Shown here: positions 7,727 through 16,053 of the stretch, in pieces
How the letters are laid out: each line of letters begins with the position of its first letter
Position numbering within the stretch: the first letter of the stretch is position 1
From: DAOUCV01 sp034432095
GTDB lineage: Bacteria > Chloroflexota > Dehalococcoidia > Dehalococcoidales > UBA2162
Assembly: GCA_034432095.1 (NCBI GenBank)
Contig: DAOUCV010000040.1
Coordinates: 1 to 35,818, forward strand
Length of the DNA stretch: 35,818 nt
Direction of reading: 5' to 3'
Notes under the pieces: model-generated
What the model was told of the DNA's origin: nothing
The model's input: the letters and a program-made list of their open reading frames with translations, nothing else
The model's database searches: none
Made by a program: the position numbers and the translations under genes

Positions 7727-8337
7727 ACTTCGTCTCTCAGATGAGAGGTATCGTTTAACAGGCTTAGGACCACTCTTTGAGGGTATGTTTCCACTATACT
7801 CAGCGAAGCATTATCACAACGGAGTTGCCGCCAGTGGCTCTGGTCTATACCCAGTAAATCGCATACCAGCACCCTTAACGGACCGCCATGAGAAACAATG
7901 AGTATCGTTTGCTCCACTGGGTGCTTATTCAGTCTGTCCAGAAACTTTCTCGTCCGGGCGATAAACCCCCTAAAACTTTCCCCGCCGGGAAAGCTTATTT
8001 CCAGAGTGAAGTTGGTAATCGCTTCAGCCAGCTTGGGGTAACGATGCCCAATCTCCTCAAAGGTCAAACCCTCCGCATCACCGTAGTTAATCTCCCTCAG
8101 CTCAGGGCAACGCACTATCTCCAAGTTACGCCCGGAAGCGATAATTTCAGCCGTCGCCACAGCTCGTTTTAAATCGCTGCAATAGATAGCGTCAATCTTT
8201 TCCTTTGCCAGGCGGTCACGCAATTTTTCAACCTGCCTGAGACCTTCATCATTTAACTCGACATCGCTATATCCGGCAAACCGGCGAGAGCTATTGAATT
8301 CGGTTATGCCGTGCCTCACCAAAAGCAATCTGGACAA
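7723..8337 (-). CDS. cobC: Alpha-ribazole phosphatase / histidine phosphatase
   Basis: A 204-residue histidine-phosphatase-family enzyme. The catalytic LLVRHGITEFN motif (R8, H9) is at the N terminus, CSDLKRAVATAEII in the middle, the acid ELREINYGDAEG, and the second histidine in VSHGGPLRVL. Phosphoglycerate-mutase-like phosphatases of this length beside cobS and cobT are usually CobC, which dephosphorylates alpha-ribazole 5'-phosphate or adenosylcobalamin phosphate. Context, not sequence alone, supports that substrate. Start TTG 8337, preceded by GGAGAG that overlaps the end of cobS, so translation is probably coupled. Confidence 0.85.
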   Translation of the reverse strand: MSRLLLVRHGITEFNSSRRFAGYSDVELNDEGLRQVEKLRDRLAKEKIDAIYCSDLKRAVATAEIIASGRNLEIVRCPELREINYGDAEGLTFEEIGHRYPKLAEAITNFTLEISFPGGESFRGFIARTRKFLDRLNKHPVEQTILIVSHGGPLRVLVCDLLGIDQSHWRQLRCDNASLSIVETYPQRVVLSLLNDTSHLRDEV

Positions 8338-8346
8338 ATCTCTCTC

Positions 8347-9129
8347 CTAACTAGGCCAAACAAGCCAGTGGTTATAGGCCAAAAGGCAAATAAGGATGAG
8401 CACACCAACCTCAGCCACTTCATTGATAGCCCCGTAGGTGTCGCCAGTAAGGCCGGAAAACTTTCGTTTGAAATACTCTGCCATTATTAAAACTATGACC
8501 CAGACAGCAAGCATTATAGCTGGACCTATCAGATAAAAGTAGGCGATATCGGCGAGCCAAGCCAGGCCTATGGCTATTGCAGTCGTTGTAACTGTGGCTA
8601 TGGCAAATCTCTGCCAGCTTGCTCCCTGCTTAAATGTCTTCCCCAGACCCGATGGTTTAGCATAGGGATAGACAAAAATAGCATAGACCATCACCCAGCG
8701 ACTGACCATCGGCATAATTATCAGGGTTACCCAGAGCAGGGTCTCAGGCACACTATTCAGTGAGATATATTTTACCAGCAATAGTGAAACGCCGCCAACA
8801 ATGCCAAAGGCGCCGGCCCGACTATCGTGCATTACCCGCCATCTTTCCTCAACCGTCTTATGACCGGCGATGCCATCGCAGGTATCAATAAAGCCGTCAA
8901 GGTGCAGGGCACCGCTGACTATTACCAGAGAAACAAGCAACAGCCCATTAACTACCCCCGAGGGCAAAAAGAGACTTAAAATCCAGTTCAAACCAGCCAA
9001 CATAAGGCCGATAATAACGCCGACCACAGGGAAATAAGCGACGGAGCGTCCAACTTCCTCCCGGCTAATCTCACGCCGAAAGGGGAAGGGAATAATGGTC
9101 AAAAATCTGAGGGCGGATAAGAAACTCAA
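8347..9129 (-). CDS. cobS: Adenosylcobinamide-GDP ribazoletransferase (cobalamin synthase)
   Basis: A 260-residue integral membrane enzyme that joins AdoCbi-GDP and alpha-ribazole (or its phosphate) to complete the lower loop of cobalamin. Typical sequence features are ALRFLTIIPFPF at the N terminus, the acidic metal-binding motif LHLDGFIDTCDGIAGH, and MHDSRAGAFGIVGG, with six or so hydrophobic segments. Start TTG 9129 with AAAGGAG upstream. It begins 9 nt after cobT. Confidence 0.94.
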   Translation of the reverse strand: MSFLSALRFLTIIPFPFRREISREEVGRSVAYFPVVGVIIGLMLAGLNWILSLFLPSGVVNGLLLVSLVIVSGALHLDGFIDTCDGIAGHKTVEERWRVMHDSRAGAFGIVGGVSLLLVKYISLNSVPETLLWVTLIIMPMVSRWVMVYAIFVYPYAKPSGLGKTFKQGASWQRFAIATVTTTAIAIGLAWLADIAYFYLIGPAIMLAVWVIVLIMAEYFKRKFSGLTGDTYGAINEVAEVGVLILICLLAYNHWLVWPS

Positions 9130-9138
9130 CTATCTGGC

Positions 9139-10209
9139 TCACTCCTTTCCGAACACCCGCTCCGATACTCCAGCTTCAGCAAAGGTGGACATCTCCGCCA
9201 GAACCCTGGCGGAGGTTTCACTCAGAAATATGCCCAGGGCGGCACCTGTCCCTTCACCCAGACGCATACCCAAGTCCAGCAAGGGATTAAGCCCCAGATG
9301 CTTGAGCATTATCCGGTGTCCGGCTTCAGCCGAAAGATGGGCGGCGATAAGATAGTCCTTCAATCTCGGTGACAGAGCCGTAGCGATAAGGGCGGCTGCC
9401 CCGGAGATGAAGCCGTCAATAACTACCGGGATGCGGTGGGCCGAAGCCGCCAGCATTACCCCAGCCAACCCACCAATCTCAAAGCCCCCCACCTTCGCCA
9501 GCACCTCCAGCGGCTGCTTGGGGTCGGGGCGGTTCACCGCCAGCGCTTTATTTACTACTTCAATTTTGTGAATCAACTGCTCATCGGTTATGCCGGTGCC
9601 TCTACCCGTCACCTCGGCTGCCGGTCTACCGGTCATAACCGCGCAGATAGCACTGCTGGGAGTAGTGTTACCAATGCCCATATCGCCAGTGCCCACTATA
9701 TCCAGACCCTTAGCTACCTCGTTGTTTACTATTTCAATCCCGGTCTCTATTGCCTTGATTGCCTGCTCTCTGGTCATCGCCGGACCTGAAGCTATATTTT
9801 TGGTGCCGGGGGCAACCTTCCGGGATAGAAGCCGGGGATGGGACTCCAGCTTGCCGGCTACTCCCATATCAACCACAATAATCCGGGCTCCTACCTGGCG
9901 AGCAATGACATTGATGCCAGCCCCACCCCGCAGAAAATTGTTCACCATCTGCGCAGTAACCTCCTGCGGCCAGTTACCCACCCCCTCCACCACCACTCCA
10001 TGGTCTCCTGCCATAGTAATAATAGCTTTATGCGTGAGCTGGGGGATAGGCCTACCCTGAATGCCAGCCAGTTGTATGGATAATTCCTCAAGCCTGCCCA
10101 GGCTACCCTGTGGCTTGGTCAACATATCCTGCCTGGCTCTAGCTTCAGCCATCGCTTTCTTGTCCAGTGGTTTTATCATTTTAATGGTGCTAGATAAAAG
10201 CCCAGACAT
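9139..10209 (-). CDS. cobT: Nicotinate-nucleotide--dimethylbenzimidazole phosphoribosyltransferase
   Basis: A 356-residue cytoplasmic enzyme that activates the lower-ligand base to alpha-ribazole phosphate using nicotinate mononucleotide. Motifs: KPQGSLGRLEELSIQLAGIQ, ITMAGDHGVVVEGVGNWPQE, GTGDMGIGNTTPSSAI, and the catalytic glutamate in LGEGTGAALGIFL near the C terminus. Length is normal. Start ATG 10209 with AGGAG 6 nt upstream. First gene of the minus-strand run cobT-cobS-cobC-(dph6 remnant)-cobU-tmk. The set covers lower-loop assembly only, as in organisms that salvage corrinoids; ring-synthesis genes are not in the window. Confidence 0.95.
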   Translation of the reverse strand: MSGLLSSTIKMIKPLDKKAMAEARARQDMLTKPQGSLGRLEELSIQLAGIQGRPIPQLTHKAIITMAGDHGVVVEGVGNWPQEVTAQMVNNFLRGGAGINVIARQVGARIIVVDMGVAGKLESHPRLLSRKVAPGTKNIASGPAMTREQAIKAIETGIEIVNNEVAKGLDIVGTGDMGIGNTTPSSAICAVMTGRPAAEVTGRGTGITDEQLIHKIEVVNKALAVNRPDPKQPLEVLAKVGGFEIGGLAGVMLAASAHRIPVVIDGFISGAAALIATALSPRLKDYLIAAHLSAEAGHRIMLKHLGLNPLLDLGMRLGEGTGAALGIFLSETSARVLAEMSTFAEAGVSERVFGKE

Positions 10210-10230
10210 TTCAGCTCCTAGTATTAACCT

Positions 10231-10259
10231 ATCTTAACTTCTTACCTATCCTTTGTCTA
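10231..10259 (-). promoter_or_regulatory. Candidate promoter of the cob operon
   Basis: On the minus strand TAGACA (10259-10254) and TAAGAT (10236-10231) are 17 nt apart, about 20 nt before the cobT start. I saw no cobalamin riboswitch signature in the short leader. Confidence 0.4.
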
Positions 10260-10284
10260 CTATATCAGGGGAAGAGCCTCGGTA

Positions 10285-10312
10285 TTGACAACAGTGCCAC
10301 TATGGCTACAAT
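10285..10312 (+). promoter_or_regulatory. Sigma70-type promoter for the CoA-transferase gene
   Basis: A perfect TTGACA (10285-10290), a 16-nt spacer and TACAAT (10307-10312) lie about 60 nt before the start of the CoA-transferase gene. It is divergent from the candidate cob promoter. Confidence 0.65.
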
Positions 10313-10371
10313 AGGTTATGGGTTGGTGAGGATTTTTATCTGGAATGTAAACAAAGCAAAGGAGAGAGAAT

Positions 10372-11580
10372 ATGGAAGGCCCGCTATCTGGTGTAAGAGT
10401 ACTGGCTTTGGAAAACTACTTGGCCGGTCCGCTTGCCTCAATGACAATGGGTGATTTGGGAGCGGAAGTAATCAAGATTGAGCCCGAAGAGGGTGACCTG
10501 AGTCGGTCTACTGCCGGCCCAAATCATAATGGCGAAGCTAGCCACTATCTAAGCTGGAACCGCAATAAGAAGAGCATAGTCCTAGACCTCAAGACGCCCT
10601 CAGGCAGGGAAGCCTTCTACGACCTAGTCAGGGTATCAGACGTGGTGATAAACAACTTCAGGGCCGGGGTAATGAAGAGACTGGGTGCTGACCACGAGAC
10701 ACTCAGCAAGGTCAACCCCCGGATAATCAGCGTCAATCTTAGCGGCGTAGGTTCCTCGGGGCCCTATGAAGACTGGCCTGTCGTTGATAGTATTGCCGCT
10801 GGACTCAGCGGGCTGTTGAGCGTTACGGGAGAACCCGGCGGACGCCCGATAAGACCAGGCCCAGCCGTTTGTGACATCGCCTGTGCCCTATACGGCGTCA
10901 TTGCCACCATCAGTGCTCTCTACCAACGCGACAGAACCGGAGTCGGACAAAACATAGAGGTCCCGCTATTGGCAGCAAGTATCGCCCTTATGGGCTACCA
11001 TATCGCCTACTATACCTGTTCAGGAGAAATACCACAGCCCTTAGGCTCGGGTTATCCCTTCACCGCTCCCTTCGGAGTCTACAAGACAAAGGACAGCTGG
11101 ATTGTCCTAGGACCGTGCTGGCCCAGGATAGCCTATGCCATCGGCGCCGAGTGGCTGATTGATGACCCAAGGTTTGCCAGAACTGAGGACAGACTCAAGA
11201 ACAGGCTGGAACTCGATAGAGAAGTGGAGAAGTATTTCCTCCAGGCGACAACGGAGGAGTGGTTAGCAATCCTGCGGCGGGAGGACATAATATCGGGGCC
11301 ATTGTACACGGTAGACCAGACCATTGCCGACCCTCAGGTGAACCATCTGAAGATGATACTCAATATCGAACATCCACTGGGAGGCACAGTACGATTAGCC
11401 GGTAACCCCATCATGATGCCATCTCTAAAGGGGAAACATTTACCCCCACCTACACTGGGGCAGCACACCGAAGAGGTGCTAACTGATATTCTTGGCTACT
11501 CACAGGACAAGATAAGGAAGATTAGAGAAGAACAGGAAGCCCATGCTCAAGAAACAAGGCAGGTGAGTAAAGAAAAGTAA
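10372..11580 (+). CDS. Class III (CaiB/BaiF) CoA-transferase
   Basis: A 402-residue cytoplasmic enzyme that moves CoA between carboxylic acids through an aspartyl-CoA anhydride. The N-terminal segment GPLASMTMGDLGAEVIKIEP and RNKKSIVLDLKTPSGRE are typical; the catalytic aspartate is probably D168 in GPAVCDIACALYG, and the C-terminal part has LGQHTEEVLTDILGYS. The substrate cannot be assigned: family members act on formyl-, carnitinyl-, succinyl- and many other acyl-CoAs. Start ATG 10372 with GGAGAG upstream. It has its own promoter and is a single-gene unit, convergent with the flavodoxin-fold gene. Confidence 0.9.
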   Translation: MEGPLSGVRVLALENYLAGPLASMTMGDLGAEVIKIEPEEGDLSRSTAGPNHNGEASHYLSWNRNKKSIVLDLKTPSGREAFYDLVRVSDVVINNFRAGVMKRLGADHETLSKVNPRIISVNLSGVGSSGPYEDWPVVDSIAAGLSGLLSVTGEPGGRPIRPGPAVCDIACALYGVIATISALYQRDRTGVGQNIEVPLLAASIALMGYHIAYYTCSGEIPQPLGSGYPFTAPFGVYKTKDSWIVLGPCWPRIAYAIGAEWLIDDPRFARTEDRLKNRLELDREVEKYFLQATTEEWLAILRREDIISGPLYTVDQTIADPQVNHLKMILNIEHPLGGTVRLAGNPIMMPSLKGKHLPPPTLGQHTEEVLTDILGYSQDKIRKIREEQEAHAQETRQVSKEK

Positions 11581-11596
11581 TCTTAGACTTACTCGG

Positions 11597-12169
11597 CTAT
11601 TCTTCCACCAGCTTTTGACCGGCAAGAAAGGCCTGCTTCAAGGCATCAGGATGCTGGGCGATAGCTCCTTTCCTGTCAATCCCGGAGAATAGTAATCCTC
11701 CAGCATAGGCAATATCCAAAACTCTAAAGAAGGTCTCTATCATGACCAGCGCCGGCTCAAACAGGTCAGCAACCTTTCTACCGCCAACAGAAACAAAGAA
11801 CCCCTTCCTCTTTCGTCTATTGCCTAAAGGTGGCGTTTTAAGAACGTATTTCCTTGCCCACCGCGACTGAAAGCGGTCAATCATTGCCTTCATCTGGGCG
11901 GTTACGCCAGTAAACTGGATGGGGGAAGCCAGCACTATTATGTCTGCCTGGTCGAATTTCTGATAGACAGCCTGCATGTCATCCTTAATCTTGCATTCTC
12001 CCTTCTCAAGACAGGCATCACAGTGCTGACAGGGGGTAATATTCAGGTTATTGAGGATAATAGTTTTGACCTCAGCCCCCTTGCTGGCGGCACCCCTCAT
12101 AACTTCCGCCAGCAACATGTCAGTATTACCACCCCGCCTCGGACTACCCACAATACCAAGAACCTTCAA
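11597..12169 (-). CDS. NADPH-dependent FMN reductase-like flavoprotein
   Basis: A 190-residue flavodoxin-fold protein. The phosphate-binding loop of the FMN site is SPRRGGNTDMLL near the N terminus. CQHCDACLEKGECKIKDDM is a cysteine-rich insertion common in iron-sulfur flavoprotein and NADPH:FMN oxidoreductase relatives, and ASPIQFTGVTAQMKAMIDR follows. The cysteines could bind a cluster or act in redox, but their spacing is not that of a classic ferredoxin. Start TTG 12169 with GGAGG upstream. Electron donor and acceptor are unknown. Confidence 0.85.
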   Translation of the reverse strand: MKVLGIVGSPRRGGNTDMLLAEVMRGAASKGAEVKTIILNNLNITPCQHCDACLEKGECKIKDDMQAVYQKFDQADIIVLASPIQFTGVTAQMKAMIDRFQSRWARKYVLKTPPLGNRRKRKGFFVSVGGRKVADLFEPALVMIETFFRVLDIAYAGGLLFSGIDRKGAIAQHPDALKQAFLAGQKLVEE

Positions 12170-12207
12170 ACCGGCTATCCTCCAATGCTTATCATCTTGT
12201 ACCTATC

Positions 12208-12236
12208 ATCATAACACAGCTTAAGAAGGCTCCCAA
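12208..12236 (-). promoter_or_regulatory. Candidate promoter of the flavoprotein gene
   Basis: TTGGGA (12236-12231) and TATGAT (12213-12208) on the minus strand are 17 nt apart, about 38 nt before the start codon. Confidence 0.4.
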
Positions 12237-12242
12237 ATCACA

Positions 12243-12469
12243 TTTTTGAAACCCTATCCCCCTGAGGCACCCAGAAAAATCTTTGATTTTTCTGGGAACC
12301 CGCCTGACCCCCTTCCCATTGATAAGGGGAAGGGGGAATTTATTTTAAGAGGGGCTCACGCCCCTCTCAGACTCCCCCAACGGATAGCCAGAGAAGCAAA
12401 GCCATTTGTATACTCCCGGGGAGGTTTCGTCTTTTCTATTTTATAGGGGGTGAGGTTGATAAACAATCT
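12243..12469. repeat. MITE-like repeat, copy D (longest)
   Basis: This occupies most of the 420-nt gene-free gap 12170-12591. The left end contains CCTATCCCCCTGAGGCACCC, and the right end GGGGGTGAGGTTGATAAAC. Internal hairpins: CCCAGAAAAATC / GATTTTTCTGGG (12270-12281 / 12285-12296), CCCCCTTCCC with its complement (about 12308-12336), and AGAGGGGC / GCCCCTCT (12348-12355 / 12360-12367). An open frame through it (12246-12446) is repeat sequence and not a gene. Confidence 0.7.
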
Positions 12470-12528
12470 CAAGCCTGTTTAAGAAATGGGCGATTTGGTA
12501 TAGAAGCCCGGGATAACTCAGCCGCTAT

Positions 12529-12557
12529 TTTACACAGATATTACCTTGCGCTATACT
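12529..12557 (+). promoter_or_regulatory. Sigma70-type promoter for rel
   Basis: TTTACA (12529-12534), a 17-nt spacer and TATACT (12552-12557) lie 35 nt before the rel start codon. It resembles the TATACT promoter upstream of comEA. Confidence 0.6.
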
Positions 12558-12591
12558 GTAGTCAGTAGGTCTAGCCACTGGCAGGGGGATA

Positions 12592-14793
12592 ATGAGTTTT
12601 AACCAGCTAATTGAGAAGATTACAGAGTATCTTCCGGCAGAGAAGATAGCTATAGTTAAAGATGCCTATAACTATGCCATGAAGGCGCACGAGGGGCAGG
12701 TGCGTCAATCAGGTGAGCCCTACCTGGAGCACCCATTGCAGGTTGCTTTGACCCTGGCCGAGCTTCAACTTGATACTGGCTCTCTGGCGGCGGCCTTGCT
12801 CCATGATGTTCCTGAGAATTGTGATATACCTCTTTCGGAGATTGAGGCCAGGTTTGGTTCAGAGATAGCTAAGTTAGTTGATGGCACCACCAAGCTGGGC
12901 AGGCTCTCCTTATCGGCACGGTGGGAAGGAGCCCAGCGAGGGGGTTTAACCACCAGGCAGGAGCAGGCGGAGAACCTGAGGAAAATGCTGGTAGCCATGG
13001 CTGAAGACCTCCGTGTGGTGTTTATTAAGCTGGCTGATAGGCTGCACAATATGCAGACCCTTGATGCCCTAGCCCCGGAGAAGCAGTATAGTATTGCTCA
13101 GGAAACTCAGGAAGTATACGCTCCCTTAGCCCATCGTTTAGGGATATGGGAGCTAAAATGGCAGTTAGAGGACCTGTCCTTCCGCTATCTGGAGCCGGAT
13201 AAATACCGCCAGATTGCCGAGTTGCTGGCGGAGCGGCGCACTGAGCGGGAGAATTTTATCGAGCAGGTAATTCAAGTGCTAAGCCAGGAGTTCAAGCAGG
13301 CGGGTCTCAACGCCGAGGTATCGGGTAGACCCAAGCACATCTACAGCATACACCAGAAAATGGAGAAGTACGCTGCGCTGGGTAAAGACTTTGATGATAT
13401 ACACGACCTGCTCGCCCTACGGGTACTGGTCAATAGTGTGCCTGATTGTTACAGTGCCCTGGGTATAGTCCATAACCTGTGGCATCCTTTACCTGACCAG
13501 TTTGACGACTTCATCGCCAATCCCAAACCAAATGGGTATCAATCTCTCCATACTACGGTGATGTGCCAGGGCACAACCCCTCTGGAGATACAGATTCGCA
13601 CCTACCAGATGCATCGCGTTGCCGAATTTGGCGTTGCCTCTCACTGGCGATACAAAGAGGGTGACAGGAAGGACATGCGCTTTGAGGAGAGGATAGGCTG
13701 GCTGCGTCAGTTAGTTGAATGGCACCGCGAATTAAGCGGCGCGGAAGAGTTCCTGGAATCAGTGAAGACCGACATATTTAATGACCAGGTTTTTGTCTAT
13801 ACACCCAAGGGGGAGATAAAGGACTTGCCTAACGGGTCTACCCCTCTTGATTTCGCCTATCGGGTTCACACTGACCTGGGTCACCGTTGTACGGGAGCCA
13901 AAGTCAATGGTCGGCTGGTTCCGCTCAATTATCAGCTCAGGAATGGTGATATTGTCGAAATCATGGCAGCTAAAGGGGAAAGGGGGCCAAGCCGGGATTG
14001 GCTGAACCCTGTCCTGGGTTATGTCAAGACATCTCACGCCAGGGAAAAAATACGGCAGTGGTTTAAGAAGCAGGAACGAACGGAAAACGTTGAGCGGGGT
14101 CGGGAGCTTCTGGAGAAATGGATGAGGCAGTTAAGCATCGCTTTCACGGAGCGGGAGAGGTTGGCCAAGCTGTTCAAACGGGACAACTTGGATGACTTCT
14201 ACGCCGCTATTGGCTATGGTGACATCAATATCCATCAAATTGCCACGAAATTAGCGGCCCAGCAGCAACCCAGGATAATTGAAGCTTCACCGGCTAAGCA
14301 ACCAACATCGGCAGTGAAGGTTCAAGGGGTGGGGGATTTACTTACCCAGTTAGCTAAGTGCTGTCACCCGGTGCCGGGAGACAGGATTATTGGCTATGTG
14401 ACTCGCAGTCGGGGGGTAACTGTCCACCGTCAGGACTGTTACAATGTGGTCAACGAAGAAGAGAAGGATAGATTGGTCACGGTGGAGTGGGGAGAGGGCA
14501 GTTTACTCTACCCGGTCCGGATTCAGGTTCGAGCCTGGGACAGGGTAGGGTTAATGCGTGACATCTCTACCCTGGTCGCTGAGGAAAAGATTAATATTGC
14601 GGCGGTAAACCTGACCAACAACGATGACCGGAGTATATCCATATTCTTTTCCCTGGAGGCGGCGAACTTAGCCCAGTTAAGCCGGCTTTTGATAAAAATT
14701 GAAGGGGTGCGGGGGGTGATAAGTGCTATCAGGATTGGGGAAGGAGCATCTACAGAAGCGGGCCCTCACCCTAATGTACCCCGCAGCCAATAA
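12592..14793 (+). CDS. rel: RelA/SpoT-family (p)ppGpp synthetase/hydrolase
   Basis: A 733-residue long RSH protein with the full domain set: HD hydrolase (H47; H71-D72 in LLHDVPENC; LADRLHNMQTL), synthetase (GRPKHIYSIHQKM, FDDIHDLLALRVLV, PKPNGYQSLHTTV, LEIQIRT), TGS (VFVYTPKGEIKDLPNGSTPL), a cysteine-containing region (LAKCCHPVPGDRIIGYV) and a C-terminal ACT domain (IQVRAWDRVGLMRDISTLVA). It makes and probably degrades the alarmone (p)ppGpp. Two points are odd. The hydrolase motif, usually HDxxED, reads HDVPEN (D to N at residue 76). The synthetase motif before PKPNGYQ is QFDD (residues 303-306), closer to the EXDD of monofunctional RelA than to the RXKD of bifunctional Rel enzymes. Start ATG 12592 follows GGGGG. 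rpsT follows 28 nt later. Confidence 0.94.
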   Translation: MSFNQLIEKITEYLPAEKIAIVKDAYNYAMKAHEGQVRQSGEPYLEHPLQVALTLAELQLDTGSLAAALLHDVPENCDIPLSEIEARFGSEIAKLVDGTTKLGRLSLSARWEGAQRGGLTTRQEQAENLRKMLVAMAEDLRVVFIKLADRLHNMQTLDALAPEKQYSIAQETQEVYAPLAHRLGIWELKWQLEDLSFRYLEPDKYRQIAELLAERRTERENFIEQVIQVLSQEFKQAGLNAEVSGRPKHIYSIHQKMEKYAALGKDFDDIHDLLALRVLVNSVPDCYSALGIVHNLWHPLPDQFDDFIANPKPNGYQSLHTTVMCQGTTPLEIQIRTYQMHRVAEFGVASHWRYKEGDRKDMRFEERIGWLRQLVEWHRELSGAEEFLESVKTDIFNDQVFVYTPKGEIKDLPNGSTPLDFAYRVHTDLGHRCTGAKVNGRLVPLNYQLRNGDIVEIMAAKGERGPSRDWLNPVLGYVKTSHAREKIRQWFKKQERTENVERGRELLEKWMRQLSIAFTERERLAKLFKRDNLDDFYAAIGYGDINIHQIATKLAAQQQPRIIEASPAKQPTSAVKVQGVGDLLTQLAKCCHPVPGDRIIGYVTRSRGVTVHRQDCYNVVNEEEKDRLVTVEWGEGSLLYPVRIQVRAWDRVGLMRDISTLVAEEKINIAAVNLTNNDDRSISIFFSLEAANLAQLSRLLIKIEGVRGVISAIRIGEGASTEAGPHPNVPRSQ

Positions 14794-14821
14794 ATAGAAA
14801 TTGAAGGTAGGAGGGTAGATA

Positions 14822-15121
14822 TTGCCAGTTACTAAATCAGCCAAGAAACAGATGCGCGTCTCGGAAAGAAAACGTTTGCGTAATCAGCCAATTCGCAGCC
14901 GGTGTAAGACCTACATAACCAAGGCAGAAAGTCTCATCCTGTCCGGTAAGCTCGAGGAAGCTCGAAAAGCGGTAGTAGCTGCCATCAGTTCCCTGGATAG
15001 GGCTGCGGAAAAGGGCGTCATCCATCCCAATAATGCCGCCAGACGCAAATCCCGCTTGATGAAGAAACTGAATGAAGCTCAAGCCTCATCTTCAGCCAAA
15101 GACTCGGCTCCAGCAAGCTGA
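14822..15121 (+). CDS. rpsT: 30S ribosomal protein S20
   Basis: A 99-residue basic protein that binds 16S rRNA early in 30S assembly. SAKKQMRVSERKRLRNQPIRS at the N terminus and GVIHPNNAARRKSRLMKKL near the C terminus are characteristic of S20. Start TTG 14822 is set by AGGAGGG (14809-14815), 6 nt upstream; TTG and GTG starts are known for S20 genes elsewhere. It is 28 nt after rel, so the two may be co-transcribed. Confidence 0.95.
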   Translation: MPVTKSAKKQMRVSERKRLRNQPIRSRCKTYITKAESLILSGKLEEARKAVVAAISSLDRAAEKGVIHPNNAARRKSRLMKKLNEAQASSSAKDSAPAS

Positions 15122-15183
15122 GCTATTTACCCAAAGAAGTGGGGGTGCTTAGCTAACTCTCAATCCCGTTTGGGGATTTACTA

Positions 15184-15250
15184 TGAACTCCACCCCCTTA
15201 ATCCCCCTCTTGGACGCCCAAAAAGTAAGGAAGGGGATAGGGTTGTTAAA
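15184..15250. repeat. MITE-like repeat, copy E (reverse orientation, short)
   Basis: The copy runs from CTCCACCCCCTTAATCCCCC to GGGGATAGGGTTGTTAAA. The latter, read on the minus strand, is close to the left end of copy G (TTTTACAACCTATCCCC). It lies in the gap between rpsT and lexA, about 19 nt before the lexA -35 element. The first 60 nt of that gap (15122-15183) contain a weak AATCCC/GGGATT hairpin and nothing else. Confidence 0.55.
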
Positions 15251-15268
15251 TAGCCACGGTCTGGGGAC

Positions 15269-15297
15269 TTGACAAAGAACTCAATTAGTTATAAAGT
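15269..15297 (+). promoter_or_regulatory. lexA promoter
   Basis: A perfect TTGACA (15269-15274) is followed 17 nt later by TAAAGT (15292-15297); the overlapping TATAAA (15290-15295) would give a 15-nt spacer. The SOS box begins a few bases downstream, where the transcript should start. Confidence 0.6.
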
Positions 15298-15302
15298 TTC
15301 AT

Positions 15303-15316
15303 AGAACAGATGTTCG
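15303..15316. promoter_or_regulatory. SOS box (LexA operator)
   Basis: AGAACAGATGTTCG contains the GAAC-N4-GTTC palindrome (15304-15307 and 15312-15315). It closely matches the Gram-positive and mycobacterial LexA box CGAACATATGTTCG, as known from Bacillus and Mycobacterium. It sits at the expected transcription start of lexA, so binding would block the promoter: classic autoregulation. I found no second GAAC-N4-GTTC site in the window. Confidence 0.8.
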
Positions 15317-15348
15317 GCATAGCCAGGGGTATTTTTGCGAGGTAGCAG

Positions 15349-15990
15349 GTGAAAACGCTCTCCACAAAGCAACAGCGTATCATTGATTTTGTCCACCGTT
15401 TCTGGCTGGAGAGGAGCTACCCACCTACTGTCAGGGATATAGTAAACGGCTGCGGGCTTAGCTCAACATCCGTTGCGGATTATAACCTAAATATCTTGGA
15501 GAGGGAGGGGTACATTCGTCGCCATCCCGGAATTTCGCGTGGTATTGAACTGGTTAGTCGGTCTCCCGCCCCGGGACACAGCCTTAGGGTGCCGATTATC
15601 GGTCAGATAGCGGCTGGTGAACCGATACCGGTGCCTGCCCCTGATACCTGGGATGTTACCGTTTCCTCAGAGACACTGGAGGTGCCCGCAGACTTGACTC
15701 AGGGCAGGAAAGATATTTATGCTCTGAAGGTGAAGGGCTCATCAATGGTGGACGCCCTGATTAATGATGGCGATATCGTGCTAATGCAATATGTGAATGC
15801 CGTAGAGAATGGAGAGATGGCGGCTATTTGGCTTAGGGCAGAAAAGGAAGTTACCCTGAAAAAGGTCTATGCCGAGCCGGGTCGCATCCGGCTTCAGCCG
15901 GCAAACAGCCGGCTGAAACCAATCTATGCCGAGCCAGATAACGTTGAGATTCAAGGCAGGGTTATCGCCGTCATCAGACGGTTGACATAG
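15349..15990 (+). CDS. lexA: LexA SOS repressor
   Basis: A 213-residue repressor and self-cleaving protease. It has an N-terminal winged helix-turn-helix (RSYPPTVRDIVNGCGLSSTS), the cleavage site A89-G90 in IAAGEP, and the Ser-Lys dyad S132 in KGSSM and K171 in EVTLKKV. On DNA damage RecA filaments trigger cleavage and SOS induction. Start GTG 15349 has GAGGT 5 nt upstream. An SOS box overlaps the start of its transcript. Length and active site are normal. Confidence 0.95.
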   Translation: MKTLSTKQQRIIDFVHRFWLERSYPPTVRDIVNGCGLSSTSVADYNLNILEREGYIRRHPGISRGIELVSRSPAPGHSLRVPIIGQIAAGEPIPVPAPDTWDVTVSSETLEVPADLTQGRKDIYALKVKGSSMVDALINDGDIVLMQYVNAVENGEMAAIWLRAEKEVTLKKVYAEPGRIRLQPANSRLKPIYAEPDNVEIQGRVIAVIRRLT

Positions 15991-16053
15991 CCGCCTGATT
16001 TGATTTTTACTATCAATAGTTATACATTAACCAGAGTCTAATCTGATACCCTC

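Noticed and set aside
7497..7901. Plus-strand open frame of 134 codons
   Set aside because: It is antisense to the end of cobC and the Dph6 remnant, both of which have recognisable protein motifs on the minus strand.
12246..12446. Plus-strand open frame of 66 codons
   Set aside because: It is the repeat copy D itself.
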